Below, in pieces: positions 16,636 through 24,403 of a stretch of DNA of 41,392 nucleotides (positions are counted from its first letter, which is position 1; every line of letters begins with the position of its first letter). The DNA is from Gammaproteobacteria bacterium. GTDB taxonomy: Bacteria; Pseudomonadota; Gammaproteobacteria; SZUA-152. The translations under genes and the position numbers were made by a program. Location: contig DRKQ01000082.1 in the NCBI GenBank assembly GCA_011051685.1, positions 1 through 41,392 on the forward strand, in the 5' to 3' direction. Below the pieces are notes generated by a model, which was given only the letters and a program-made list of their open reading frames with translations, had not been told where the DNA came from and did no database searches.

Positions 16636-18530
16636 CCCGCCGCCTCCATGGGTGTTTCGGTCTGGCGCACCGGCAGGCACACCCTGAAAGTGGTGCCCTG
16701 GCCCAGTACGCTGTCCACCTCGATGCGCCCACCGTGTTTTTCCACAATGCCATAGGACAGCGACAGGCCCAGCCCGGTACCGCTACCCACCGGCTTGGTG
16801 GTAAAAAAGGGATCAAAGATGCGCTTCAGGTGTTCAGGCTCAATGCCCTTGCCGGTATCACTGATCTCCACCCACACCCAGTTATCCTCGGTACCGGTGC
16901 GGAGCGTAATCACGCCACGTTCCTCCATGGCGTGGGCGGCGTTGACCAGCAGATTCATGAACACCTGGTTAAGTTGCGAGCCGATACATTCAGTAAACGG
17001 TAGCTCGCCGTACTCCCTGACTATCTCGGCCTTGTACTTGAGTTCGTTATTGACGATATTGAGCGTGCTGTCCAGACCCTGGTGGAGGTCCACCTGCTGC
17101 CACTCTCCCTCGTCCACGTGGGAGAAATCCTTCAGGTCCTGGACGATCTGTTTGACCCGGGTCAGACCTTGATGGGACTCCTGCACCAGAGCCAGTACAT
17201 CCTCTTTGAGGAAATCGATATCGGCCTGTTGTCTGGCCGAGCGGATGTTTTGCAAGGCCGGCCCGTCCAGCAAGGACTCAGCCTGTTCGTAAGCCTCCAG
17301 CACCGCCAGCAATTGCTGGACATATTTCTGCAGGGTGCCGATGTTGGAATTGACGAAGCCCACCGGGTTGTTGATCTCGTGAGCCACGCCGGCGGCCAGC
17401 TGGCCGAGGGAGGCCATCTTTTCGGATTGCAGTAACTGTTCATGGGCTTCCTGCAGGCGTTTTATCAGTGCCCGCTGTTCTTTCTGCTCGGTATGCAGGT
17501 CCGCGTTGCTCCGGTGCAACGCGCCCAGCAATTCCTTGCGCTCAAGCACACCCGCCACCTGGATGACAAACAATTGCAGCAGGCTCTCGTCCTGAACCGT
17601 GAATGCTTCATCGCCGGGTTTGTCGGCCAATAGCAGGGCGCCGTGCAGCTGGCCGTCCAGGCGTAACGGCATCAGCAGCAGGTTGCTCCTCGCCGGGCAG
17701 TTCGGGGGTGCGAACTCGCAGCCGGGACAAGCGTCCGGTGCCTGGACGCGTAGCGGATTACCTTGCGCCAACAAGGAACACAGAATCCGTTGCCTGTCAT
17801 CCAGGCAGGCAAGCTGGGGAAATTCGCCATTGACCGCACCCGGGGTGATGACTTCTCCCGGTTCACCCGCCGCATCCAGCAGGGCGAGGGTGCCGTGGTG
17901 TGCACGGGTCATCACCATGGCGTGATGCACAATCTTCTGGTAGAAGCGTGACAGGTCTTCGCTGTTGCTCAGCGAACTTTGCGCCTCGGTAATCCACATC
18001 TGCGCCTCGGACCAGACCTCCTGCTGTCGGCGCGCCTGCTGCAATTGGTTGATCTGGGCCTGTAGAACTTCCGTCCCTGCCATGTCCTGCCCGGCAGATG
18101 TGCTTGCCTGCTTGTCCAGTTTGGCCTGAAAGGCATCAAGACGCTGACGGTAAGTGCTGATGCGCAGTAAGGAATGCACCCGTGCCCGCAGTTCGGTGTT
18201 GTCCACCGGTTTGCACACAAAATCGGTCGCGCCGAGTTCAATGGCCCGGCGCCGATTGCTGCTGTCGGACCAGGCGGTCATCACGCATACCGGGACGGGC
18301 TGAGTGGCCGCCATGGCCCGGAAGCGTTCCAGGAAGGTGAAGCCATCCATCACCGGCATTGCCAGGTCCAGCAGGATCAGATCCACGGGCTGGTCGGCGA
18401 GGATGTCCAGGGCCTGCCGGCCGTGTTCCGCCTCCAGGAAGTTCAGGCCGCTGTCGCGCAGGGCTCGTTTCACCGCAGCGCGGTTCGCCGCTTCGTCCTC
18501 GATCAGTAACAGTGTCCGTTCCCTGTTCAT
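16632..18530 (-). CDS. Soluble REC-GAF-histidine kinase
   Basis: From ATG 18530, which overlaps the upstream stop, the protein has 632 residues and no membrane helix. It contains a receiver domain (about 4-120; LLIEDEA, Asp in LILLDLAMPVMDG, Lys in FVCKPVD), a coiled coil, a GAF-like domain (about 185-345) and HisKA with LAAGVAHEINNPVGFVNSN. HATPase_c follows with NLLVNAAHAME, DTGKGIE and GSGTGLGLSLSYG. The GAF-like domain has an unusual cysteine cluster, DACPGCEFAPPNCP, which might hold a metal or redox group. A receiver at the N-terminus suggests this kinase is itself controlled by phosphotransfer from another kinase, for example CheA or a paralogue. The kinase core is almost shared with the two neighbouring kinases. 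Confidence 0.92.
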   Translation of the reverse strand: MNRERTLLLIEDEAANRAAVKRALRDSGLNFLEAEHGRQALDILADQPVDLILLDLAMPVMDGFTFLERFRAMAATQPVPVCVMTAWSDSSNRRRAIELGATDFVCKPVDNTELRARVHSLLRISTYRQRLDAFQAKLDKQASTSAGQDMAGTEVLQAQINQLQQARRQQEVWSEAQMWITEAQSSLSNSEDLSRFYQKIVHHAMVMTRAHHGTLALLDAAGEPGEVITPGAVNGEFPQLACLDDRQRILCSLLAQGNPLRVQAPDACPGCEFAPPNCPARSNLLLMPLRLDGQLHGALLLADKPGDEAFTVQDESLLQLFVIQVAGVLERKELLGALHRSNADLHTEQKEQRALIKRLQEAHEQLLQSEKMASLGQLAAGVAHEINNPVGFVNSNIGTLQKYVQQLLAVLEAYEQAESLLDGPALQNIRSARQQADIDFLKEDVLALVQESHQGLTRVKQIVQDLKDFSHVDEGEWQQVDLHQGLDSTLNIVNNELKYKAEIVREYGELPFTECIGSQLNQVFMNLLVNAAHAMEERGVITLRTGTEDNWVWVEISDTGKGIEPEHLKRIFDPFFTTKPVGSGTGLGLSLSYGIVEKHGGRIEVDSVLGQGTTFRVCLPVRQTETPMEAAG

Positions 18531-20179
18531 CGGTCCATCCCCACTGCCTGTTTTCTGTCCCCTGCCACCGGCAGCCACACCCGGAAGGTGGTGCCTTTAC
18601 CCGGCTCGCTGTCCACCTCGATGCGCCCGCCATGGGCCTGGATGATGCCGTAGGACAGGGACAGGCCCAGGCCTGTGCCGCTGCCCACCGGCTTGGTGGT
18701 AAAAAAGGGATCGAAAATGCGCTTCAGGTGTTCAGGTGCAATGCCCTGGCCCGTGTCGCTGATCTCCACCCATACCCAGCCTTGCTCGCTGCCGGTACGC
18801 AGGGTGATGACCCCGTGCTCCTCGATGGCCTGGGCGGCATTCACCAGCAGGTTCATGAACACCTGGTTGAGTTGCGGCGCCTGACACACCACGGGCGGCA
18901 GTTCGCTGTACTCCCTGACCACCTCCGCCTTATACTTGAGTTCGTTGTTGACGATGTTGAGGGTGCTTTCCAGTCCCTGCTGCAGGTCGGCTGGCGCCCA
19001 TTCTCCCTCGTCCGCGTGGGAGAAGTCCTTGAGGTCCTCGACGATCTGGCGTACCCGCATTACGCCCTGCTGTGATTCAGCGAGTAGATCCGGTACGTCC
19101 TGGCGCAAGTGATCCAGCCGCACCGCCTGCTTGGCGTCATGGATGCGCTGCAAGGCCCCGTCCCCGGATTGCAACAGGGGTTCCAGCGACTCGTAGACAT
19201 CCAGTACCTGGAACAGGTCCTGTTGATATTCCTCCAGGGTGCCCAGGTTGGAACTGATGTAACCGACAGGATTGTTGATCTCGTGGGCCACGCCTGCGGC
19301 GAGTTGACCGATAGAGGCGAGTTTCTCGGATTGCAACAACTGGTTGTGGGCCTGTTCCAGTTTACGAATCAATTCTCTTTGTTGCTGTTTCTCCTGGCGT
19401 AATGCTTCATCCATTTTCTTGCGCCGCTCGAGATCGATCTGCAGTTGCCGCTGGACCTTTACCAATTCAGCGGTGCGCTGGGCAACCCGTGCTTCCAGTT
19501 CATCGTTGAAGTGGCGTAGCCGGTGTGACATGTTATTGAAGGCTTTGGCTGTCTGGGCGAGTTCATCTTTACCCTCTACCGGCACCTGAAATCCCAGATC
19601 ACCGCCGGCAACCCGCTCGGTGGCTTGTTTAAGGCTTCGCAACTGGCGGGTAAGCCAGGTTCCCAGCACGAAGGAAAACAGCGCTACCAGCCCCATTTCC
19701 ATCGCTGCGATCCCCGTGGCCCATTGACGTGCAATCGCCAGAGTCTCATAGATCTCGCCTATGGACAGCCCCAGCTCTACCCGGCCGTAGGTCGTGCCGG
19801 CGACGCGGATTTCAGCATAGGTATCGAATACACCGTCGTTGGCGTTATCAACCGCCTGATCGGCGCTAAAGGGGCGTGCCAGTTCACGGTCATCACCACC
19901 TTGTGCCAATACCACGCCGTCCATGTCCCGCACCCGTGCATAGACCAGCCCCGGATTTTTCATGACCGCCTGGACAACACTCTCCAGGGAGGCCAGGTCG
20001 GTGGCCAGCAGCGCATCCTTGGTGGTGGTGGCAAACAGGGTGGCAGTAGTGGTGGCGCGCTTGATCAGTTCCTGCTCGTTACTCCGGTGCATAAAGCCGA
20101 GCCCGGTGCTTACCAGTATCAGCAGCAGTACCGCCTCGATAGTGGCGATACCCAGGATGGTTTTGCGCCGGAAAGACAT
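18527..20179 (-). CDS. Membrane sensor histidine kinase with HAMP domain
   Basis: From ATG 20179 the protein has 550 residues: TM1 (about 10-30), a periplasmic domain of about 130 residues (single-Cache-like; LIKRATTTATLFATTTKDALLA ... VYARVRDMDG), TM2, and HAMP (GTWLTRQLRSLKQATERVAGGDLG). A long coiled coil precedes HisKA with LAAGVAHEINNPVGYISSN, and HATPase_c has NLLVNAAQAIE, DTGQGIA and GSGTGLGLSLSYG. All catalytic motifs are intact. GGGGA sits eight bases before ATG 20179; an in-frame ATG at 20194 follows the HDOD stop directly. It is the second paralogue of the kinase module found in the two downstream genes, with which it overlaps or nearly abuts. Ligand unknown. Confidence 0.92.
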   Translation of the reverse strand: MSFRRKTILGIATIEAVLLLILVSTGLGFMHRSNEQELIKRATTTATLFATTTKDALLATDLASLESVVQAVMKNPGLVYARVRDMDGVVLAQGGDDRELARPFSADQAVDNANDGVFDTYAEIRVAGTTYGRVELGLSIGEIYETLAIARQWATGIAAMEMGLVALFSFVLGTWLTRQLRSLKQATERVAGGDLGFQVPVEGKDELAQTAKAFNNMSHRLRHFNDELEARVAQRTAELVKVQRQLQIDLERRKKMDEALRQEKQQQRELIRKLEQAHNQLLQSEKLASIGQLAAGVAHEINNPVGYISSNLGTLEEYQQDLFQVLDVYESLEPLLQSGDGALQRIHDAKQAVRLDHLRQDVPDLLAESQQGVMRVRQIVEDLKDFSHADEGEWAPADLQQGLESTLNIVNNELKYKAEVVREYSELPPVVCQAPQLNQVFMNLLVNAAQAIEEHGVITLRTGSEQGWVWVEISDTGQGIAPEHLKRIFDPFFTTKPVGSGTGLGLSLSYGIIQAHGGRIEVDSEPGKGTTFRVWLPVAGDRKQAVGMDR

Positions 20180-20195
20180 GGTCGCTATCCCCATC

Positions 20196-21128
20196 TCATT
20201 CTATCGCCATGAGGTTGGTGCCGGTATTCAGTGCCTCAATTTCCGGCAGGGCAGTGCGCAGTGCTTCCCAGTCCAGTCCCACGCGCTGCATGGCCGCTAC
20301 GTCCAGGGTGGGCATCAGTGTATCCCCGCCATGGCCGATCTCCAGTCCGCGGCAGAGGATGTCGGCGACATGCACCAGGGTGGCGAACGGTATATCGGCA
20401 ACCGAATCGGGGACGTGGTGATGTTGAATGGCCTCGATAATGGCCTCCGGCAGTTTCCATTTCTGTGCCACCCTGGCTCCTACCAGGCTGTGATCGAACC
20501 CGAGTACCGCCTGTTCTGCATCTTTCAAGAGGCAATCCTGTTCGTCCCGCCAGGCCAGCACCTGGTCGAAATCAGCCGGGAAATAGACCGCCATCACCAG
20601 CTTGCCGATATCGTGCAACAGACCTGCGCTGAAGGCGGTCTCTTCATCCAGCCCGCAATGGCCGGCCAACACCCTGGTGGCCACCCCGGTACCGATGGCA
20701 TGTTGCCAAAAGCTCAGCCGGTCGAAATCCCGATCCTCGCCCGGCGGGAAATGACCCATGATGCCGGCTGCCATGACGATGTTGCGCAGGGTATGCACAC
20801 CGAGCATCATGCCCGCGTCCTTGAGGGAACCGATGTGCCGGGAAAAACCGTAAAACGGCGAGTTCACTACCCGCAACACGCGTGCTGTCAGCGCCTGGTC
20901 CTGACCGATCTTTTGCATTAACACCGTCAGCTCCACGTCACCCCGGTCAATCAGGGCCAGAACTTCGCTGACGATCACTGACAGTGCCGGCAGCTGCTGA
21001 ATTTCTTTTTCGAGTGTGACGAGAGTGAGCTGCAGGCCTGCTGAATTCTCCCCGGTGCCGGGAGACGGCGCCTGGCCTTCTTCTTGCGGCGGGGCGGTCT
21101 GCAGGGGAAATGTGGAATTGGTGCTCAC
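20196..21128 (-). CDS. HDOD domain protein
   Basis: The 310-residue protein has a disordered, Pro/Gln-rich start (about 1-35) and an HDOD domain (about 40-240): IQQLPALSVIVSEVLALI, the conserved helix QDQALTARVLRVVNSPFYG, FSAGLLHDIGKLVMA, and GFDHSLVGARVAQKWKLPE. HDOD domains are relatives of HD phosphohydrolases that occur in signalling proteins. Here the LLHDIGK stretch is kept, so an enzymatic role is not excluded, but most characterised HDOD proteins act as scaffolds. The start is GTG 21128, overlapping the upstream stop (GTGA). The position between c-di-GMP-related and kinase genes suggests an adaptor in the same pathway. Confidence 0.9.
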   Translation of the reverse strand: MSTNSTFPLQTAPPQEEGQAPSPGTGENSAGLQLTLVTLEKEIQQLPALSVIVSEVLALIDRGDVELTVLMQKIGQDQALTARVLRVVNSPFYGFSRHIGSLKDAGMMLGVHTLRNIVMAAGIMGHFPPGEDRDFDRLSFWQHAIGTGVATRVLAGHCGLDEETAFSAGLLHDIGKLVMAVYFPADFDQVLAWRDEQDCLLKDAEQAVLGFDHSLVGARVAQKWKLPEAIIEAIQHHHVPDSVADIPFATLVHVADILCRGLEIGHGGDTLMPTLDVAAMQRVGLDWEALRTALPEIEALNTGTNLMAIE

Positions 21129-21448
21129 GTTACACTTTCCCCCAGGCGGTAATCCCGCAGCAGGGTCTGCAGACGTTGCATGGAGGGATCGTCCTGCACC
21201 TTGCGAAATCGCAGTTCCAGTTGTTGTTCAAAGGTCTGTTGCAAGGTCTCCGTTTGTTCCCCCGACAGTTTGTTTTCCCGAACTATCGCCACACCCTTGA
21301 TACCCCGGCGCTGTAACAGGGCCAGGGTTTTCGTGCTGAGTTCGGTGCCCGCGGCCAACAGACGGTTACCTGTTGCATCCAGTGCATCGCGGCCCAGCGT
21401 TTCACCAGGCCGGACTTGATCCAGCGGTTGTTCGCAAATGGTCTTCAT
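21125..21448 (-). CDS. Small protein resembling the C-terminal segment of HD-GYP proteins
   Basis: The 107-residue soluble protein has no named family that I can give. Residues 11-58 read VRPGETLGRDALDATGNRLL followed by AAGTELS ... RRGIKGVAIV. This pattern (hydrophobic-G-x-x-L-x-x-D-x-x-x-x-x-G-x-x-L-L-x-x-G-x-x-L-S) also occurs at the C-terminus of the REC-HD-GYP protein of the same operon (GMVLAQDLVTEDGILLLSSG). The rest (about 60-107) is helical. Here the segment exists on its own, immediately before an HDOD gene with which it overlaps by 4 bp. A small regulatory partner of the HD/HDOD proteins is a reasonable guess; no catalytic residues are visible. Confidence 0.75.
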   Translation of the reverse strand: MKTICEQPLDQVRPGETLGRDALDATGNRLLAAGTELSTKTLALLQRRGIKGVAIVRENKLSGEQTETLQQTFEQQLELRFRKVQDDPSMQRLQTLLRDYRLGESVT

Positions 21449-21449
21449 C

Positions 21450-22313
21450 TCAGTATTCCCATTTCGTTGCAGGCTTCATTACCACCACGGTTCCCCGGGC
21501 ATAGGATGTCTGTCCCAGCCGGCAGCAACAGGCCTCCACCATTCCGGTCGAGGGGATTTTCAGCCGACAACAGTTAGCACTGCCGTTCCCGGCCTGCGTG
21601 GCCTGTTGGTGCAAGGCATAGATTTCCGCCGGCAAGGCCTGCTGCGCAGACTGTCCCACCAGAAAACCGTGTTCCCCGACCAACAGCCTGGTCGCCATAT
21701 AATTGGCCACTGCAATGCAATCATCATCACCGATTCCCAGTACGGCGATGGGTAAATGCTCCAGCATGTTCTGTGATAAACGCAGGGTGCGCAGGCTGTG
21801 CATGATTTCGCGGGTCTTTTCCGCGACGCGCCGCTCCAGGTCCTGGTTGATATCCGACAGTTCCGCGTTGGCAGCCTGCAGTTCACGCGTAAGCCGCTGG
21901 TTTTCACTCTGCAATTCGTATTGCCGGAAAGCTTCTTCGATATTGTCGCGCAGCAACTGGTCATCCCAGGGCTTGGTGAGAAATTTATAGATGGCGCCGC
22001 GGTTGATGGCGTCGGTGACACTCTTGAGCTCGGTATAGCCACTGAGGACAATACGCGCCGTATCGGGATAGCGCTCCTTGACCTGGAACAGAAACTCGGA
22101 ACCGGTCATTTGCGGCATACGCTGGTCGGTAATGATAACGCCCACTTTGTGCTGTTCCAGCAACGTCAGACCTTCCTGTCCGCTGCCGGCTGTAAGGATG
22201 CGGTAGCCATCACGGCGCAACAGGCGGTTCAGGGCATTGAGGATGTTCTCCTCGTCGTCCACCAGCAGGAGGGTGCGTTCTGTGTGTGGCTGGCTTTGTG
22301 TTGCGGTTTCCAT
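21450..22313 (-). CDS. REC-coiled coil-PAS-like response regulator with cysteine cluster
   Basis: The 287-residue protein has a receiver domain (about 14-130; LLLVDDEEN, Asp in VGVIITDQRMPQMTG, Ser in VLSGYTE, Lys in FLTKPWDD), a coiled coil (about 135-180), and a PAS-like domain (about 185-285; MLEHLPIAVLGIGDDDCIAV). The PAS part carries five cysteines in two tight groups, SANCCRLK and VEACCCRLG, which would face each other on adjacent strands. PAS domains often sense redox or bind cofactors, so a metal or thiol switch is possible (inference). There is no kinase or DNA-binding output. It lies one base from the next gene and three bases from the previous one. Confidence 0.85.
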   Translation of the reverse strand: METATQSQPHTERTLLLVDDEENILNALNRLLRRDGYRILTAGSGQEGLTLLEQHKVGVIITDQRMPQMTGSEFLFQVKERYPDTARIVLSGYTELKSVTDAINRGAIYKFLTKPWDDQLLRDNIEEAFRQYELQSENQRLTRELQAANAELSDINQDLERRVAEKTREIMHSLRTLRLSQNMLEHLPIAVLGIGDDDCIAVANYMATRLLVGEHGFLVGQSAQQALPAEIYALHQQATQAGNGSANCCRLKIPSTGMVEACCCRLGQTSYARGTVVVMKPATKWEY

Positions 22314-22316
22314 GGC

Positions 22317-24398
22317 TCAGCCCTGTGCCTTGCGTCTGATAGATATATGTGGATCCAGCCGCTGTTGTTCCAGCCATGCCGGTAATGCCTCGGCCGCGAG
22401 CGGGCGGCTGAACAGGTAGCCCTGAATCTCGTCACACCCCAGTGTGTGTAACAGCGACAGTTGCTCCCGGGTCTCGACCCCTTCGGCAATTACCCTGCGT
22501 TTGAGGTCGTGTGCCAGCGTGATAATGGCTTTGACAATGGCTGCATCTTCCGGGTCGTGGGCTGCATTGCGGATAAAGCATTGATCAATCTTGATGGTAT
22601 CGACGGGCAGTCGCTTCAGATAACTGAGCGAGGAATAGCCGGTACCGAAATCGTCTACCGCCAGTTGCAGGCCTGCGTGCCTGAGCGCTTTCAGCACCTC
22701 CAGTTTGCCGTCCACGGCATCCATCATGATGCTCTCGGTAATTTCCAGCTCCAGGTAACCCGCCTCCAGGCCGCTTTTTTCCAGACAATTCAGCACATGG
22801 CTGACCAGGTCCTGCTGCCCGAACTGGCGCGCCGACAGGTTAACTGCAATGCGCAGGGGAGGGAGGCCGGCTGCCTGCCAGGCGCTGTTCTGCATGCAGG
22901 CCTGTTGCAATACCCATGCACCCACCGGAATGATCAGGCCGGTTTCCTCCAGCAAGGGAATAAATTCCGCCGGTGAGATCAATTCACCTTCTTCCGTGCG
23001 CCAGCGCAGCAAGGCCTCGACACCGACGATTTGCCCTGTACCCAGATGTATCTGCGGCTGGTAGTACAACAGGAACTGGTTACGTTTCAGGGCGTGGCGC
23101 AGGCTGTTTTCCAGGGTGAGTCGCTCCAGTGCCCGGGTATTCATGGCGGGTGTGTAAAACTGGTAATTGTTACCCCCCCGCTCCTTGGCGCGGTACATGG
23201 CAGTATCCGCGTTTTTCATCAACGATTCGGCCTGCCCGGCATCACCGGGGTAGACACTGATACCGATGCTGGCGGTGACGAACAATTCGTGATCGTCGAG
23301 GTACAGGGGCTGCTCGATGGCGCCGAGAATCTTTTCGGCCAGCTCCGCCGCATTATCGGCGTGCGGGATGTGTGGCAGCAGGATAGTGAATTCACCCCCA
23401 CCCATACGGGCCGCGGTATCTTCCTGGCGTATGTTCCTGGTCAGCCGTCCGGCCACGCTCTGCAGCACGCGGTCGCCGACGGAATGCCCCAGGCTGTCAT
23501 TGATGTTCTTGAACCGGTCCAGGTCCAGAAAAATCACTGCAAGCATGCTGTTGTTACGTTGTGCGTGGGCCAGCGCCATGCTCAGTCGATCATCGAATAA
23601 CAGGCGGTTGGGCAGGTCGGTAAGAATATCGTGGCAGGCCTGATGCGCCAGCTGCTCCTCGTTCCTTTTCTGCTCGGTAATATCGCTGAACAGGGCCGCG
23701 TACTCGTTGACCTTGCCGTTGTCATCATGGATCGCAGTAATAGCCAGCCATTCGGGATACACCTCACCATTTTTGCGCCGATTCCATAGCTCGCCCTGCC
23801 AGTGGCCGGTGTTCAGCAGGGTCTGCCACATATCGGCATAGAACACTTTATTCTGGCGGCCGGAGTGCAGGATTTTCGGGGTCCTGCCAATAGCTTCATC
23901 AGCTGTGTAGCCTGTAATCCTGGTGAAGGCTGGATTGATCGCCAGGATAATACTCTTGGTATTGGTGATCATGATGCCTTCCAGGGTGCTTTCAAACACC
24001 CGGGTGAGCTGGTTATTTTTCCAGCTCAACTCCGAATGCTGAAAGGCCTCCTGGATATTGATGCGCATCAGTTTGTCGTCCCAGGGCTTGGTGAAATACT
24101 TGTAAATCGAACCATGGTTGATGGCGTCAGTGAACACGCTGAAGTCGGAATAGGCACTGAGCACAATGCGCACCGTCTGCGGATATAAATCCTTGACCTT
24201 CGACAGGAACTCCACCCCCGTCATGTGCGGCATGCGCTGATCGGAGATGATCACATTTACGTTGTGATCCTCCAGCAAAGCCAGGCCTTCCCGGCCACTG
24301 CCGGCGGTCAGGATACGGTAACCGTCATTATGCAGCAGGCGCCGCAAGGCCTTGAGGTTATTGGGTTCGTCATCAACCAGCAGTAGCGTGCGTTCCAT
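22317..24398 (-). CDS. REC-PAS-GGDEF(degenerate)-EAL protein (c-di-GMP phosphodiesterase)
   Basis: The 693-residue protein contains, in order, a receiver (about 1-120; Asp in VNVIISDQRMPHMTG, Lys in YFTKPWDD), PAS (about 135-255), a diguanylate-cyclase-like domain (about 260-425) and EAL (about 435-685). The cyclase motif is RMGGGEF instead of GGDEF: its catalytic Asp codon is GGT where GAT is expected. The EAL domain looks active: VGVEALLRW, NLSARQF, ELEITES, VDDFGTGYSSLSYL, D-T-I-K-I-D and AEGVET. So the protein probably degrades c-di-GMP, with the first domain at most binding GTP as a regulator. The receiver belongs to the same subtype as those of the neighbouring REC proteins and should accept phosphate from kinases of this cluster. 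Confidence 0.93.
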   Translation of the reverse strand: MERTLLLVDDEPNNLKALRRLLHNDGYRILTAGSGREGLALLEDHNVNVIISDQRMPHMTGVEFLSKVKDLYPQTVRIVLSAYSDFSVFTDAINHGSIYKYFTKPWDDKLMRINIQEAFQHSELSWKNNQLTRVFESTLEGIMITNTKSIILAINPAFTRITGYTADEAIGRTPKILHSGRQNKVFYADMWQTLLNTGHWQGELWNRRKNGEVYPEWLAITAIHDDNGKVNEYAALFSDITEQKRNEEQLAHQACHDILTDLPNRLLFDDRLSMALAHAQRNNSMLAVIFLDLDRFKNINDSLGHSVGDRVLQSVAGRLTRNIRQEDTAARMGGGEFTILLPHIPHADNAAELAEKILGAIEQPLYLDDHELFVTASIGISVYPGDAGQAESLMKNADTAMYRAKERGGNNYQFYTPAMNTRALERLTLENSLRHALKRNQFLLYYQPQIHLGTGQIVGVEALLRWRTEEGELISPAEFIPLLEETGLIIPVGAWVLQQACMQNSAWQAAGLPPLRIAVNLSARQFGQQDLVSHVLNCLEKSGLEAGYLELEITESIMMDAVDGKLEVLKALRHAGLQLAVDDFGTGYSSLSYLKRLPVDTIKIDQCFIRNAAHDPEDAAIVKAIITLAHDLKRRVIAEGVETREQLSLLHTLGCDEIQGYLFSRPLAAEALPAWLEQQRLDPHISIRRKAQG

Positions 24399-24403
24399 GG
24401 GCC

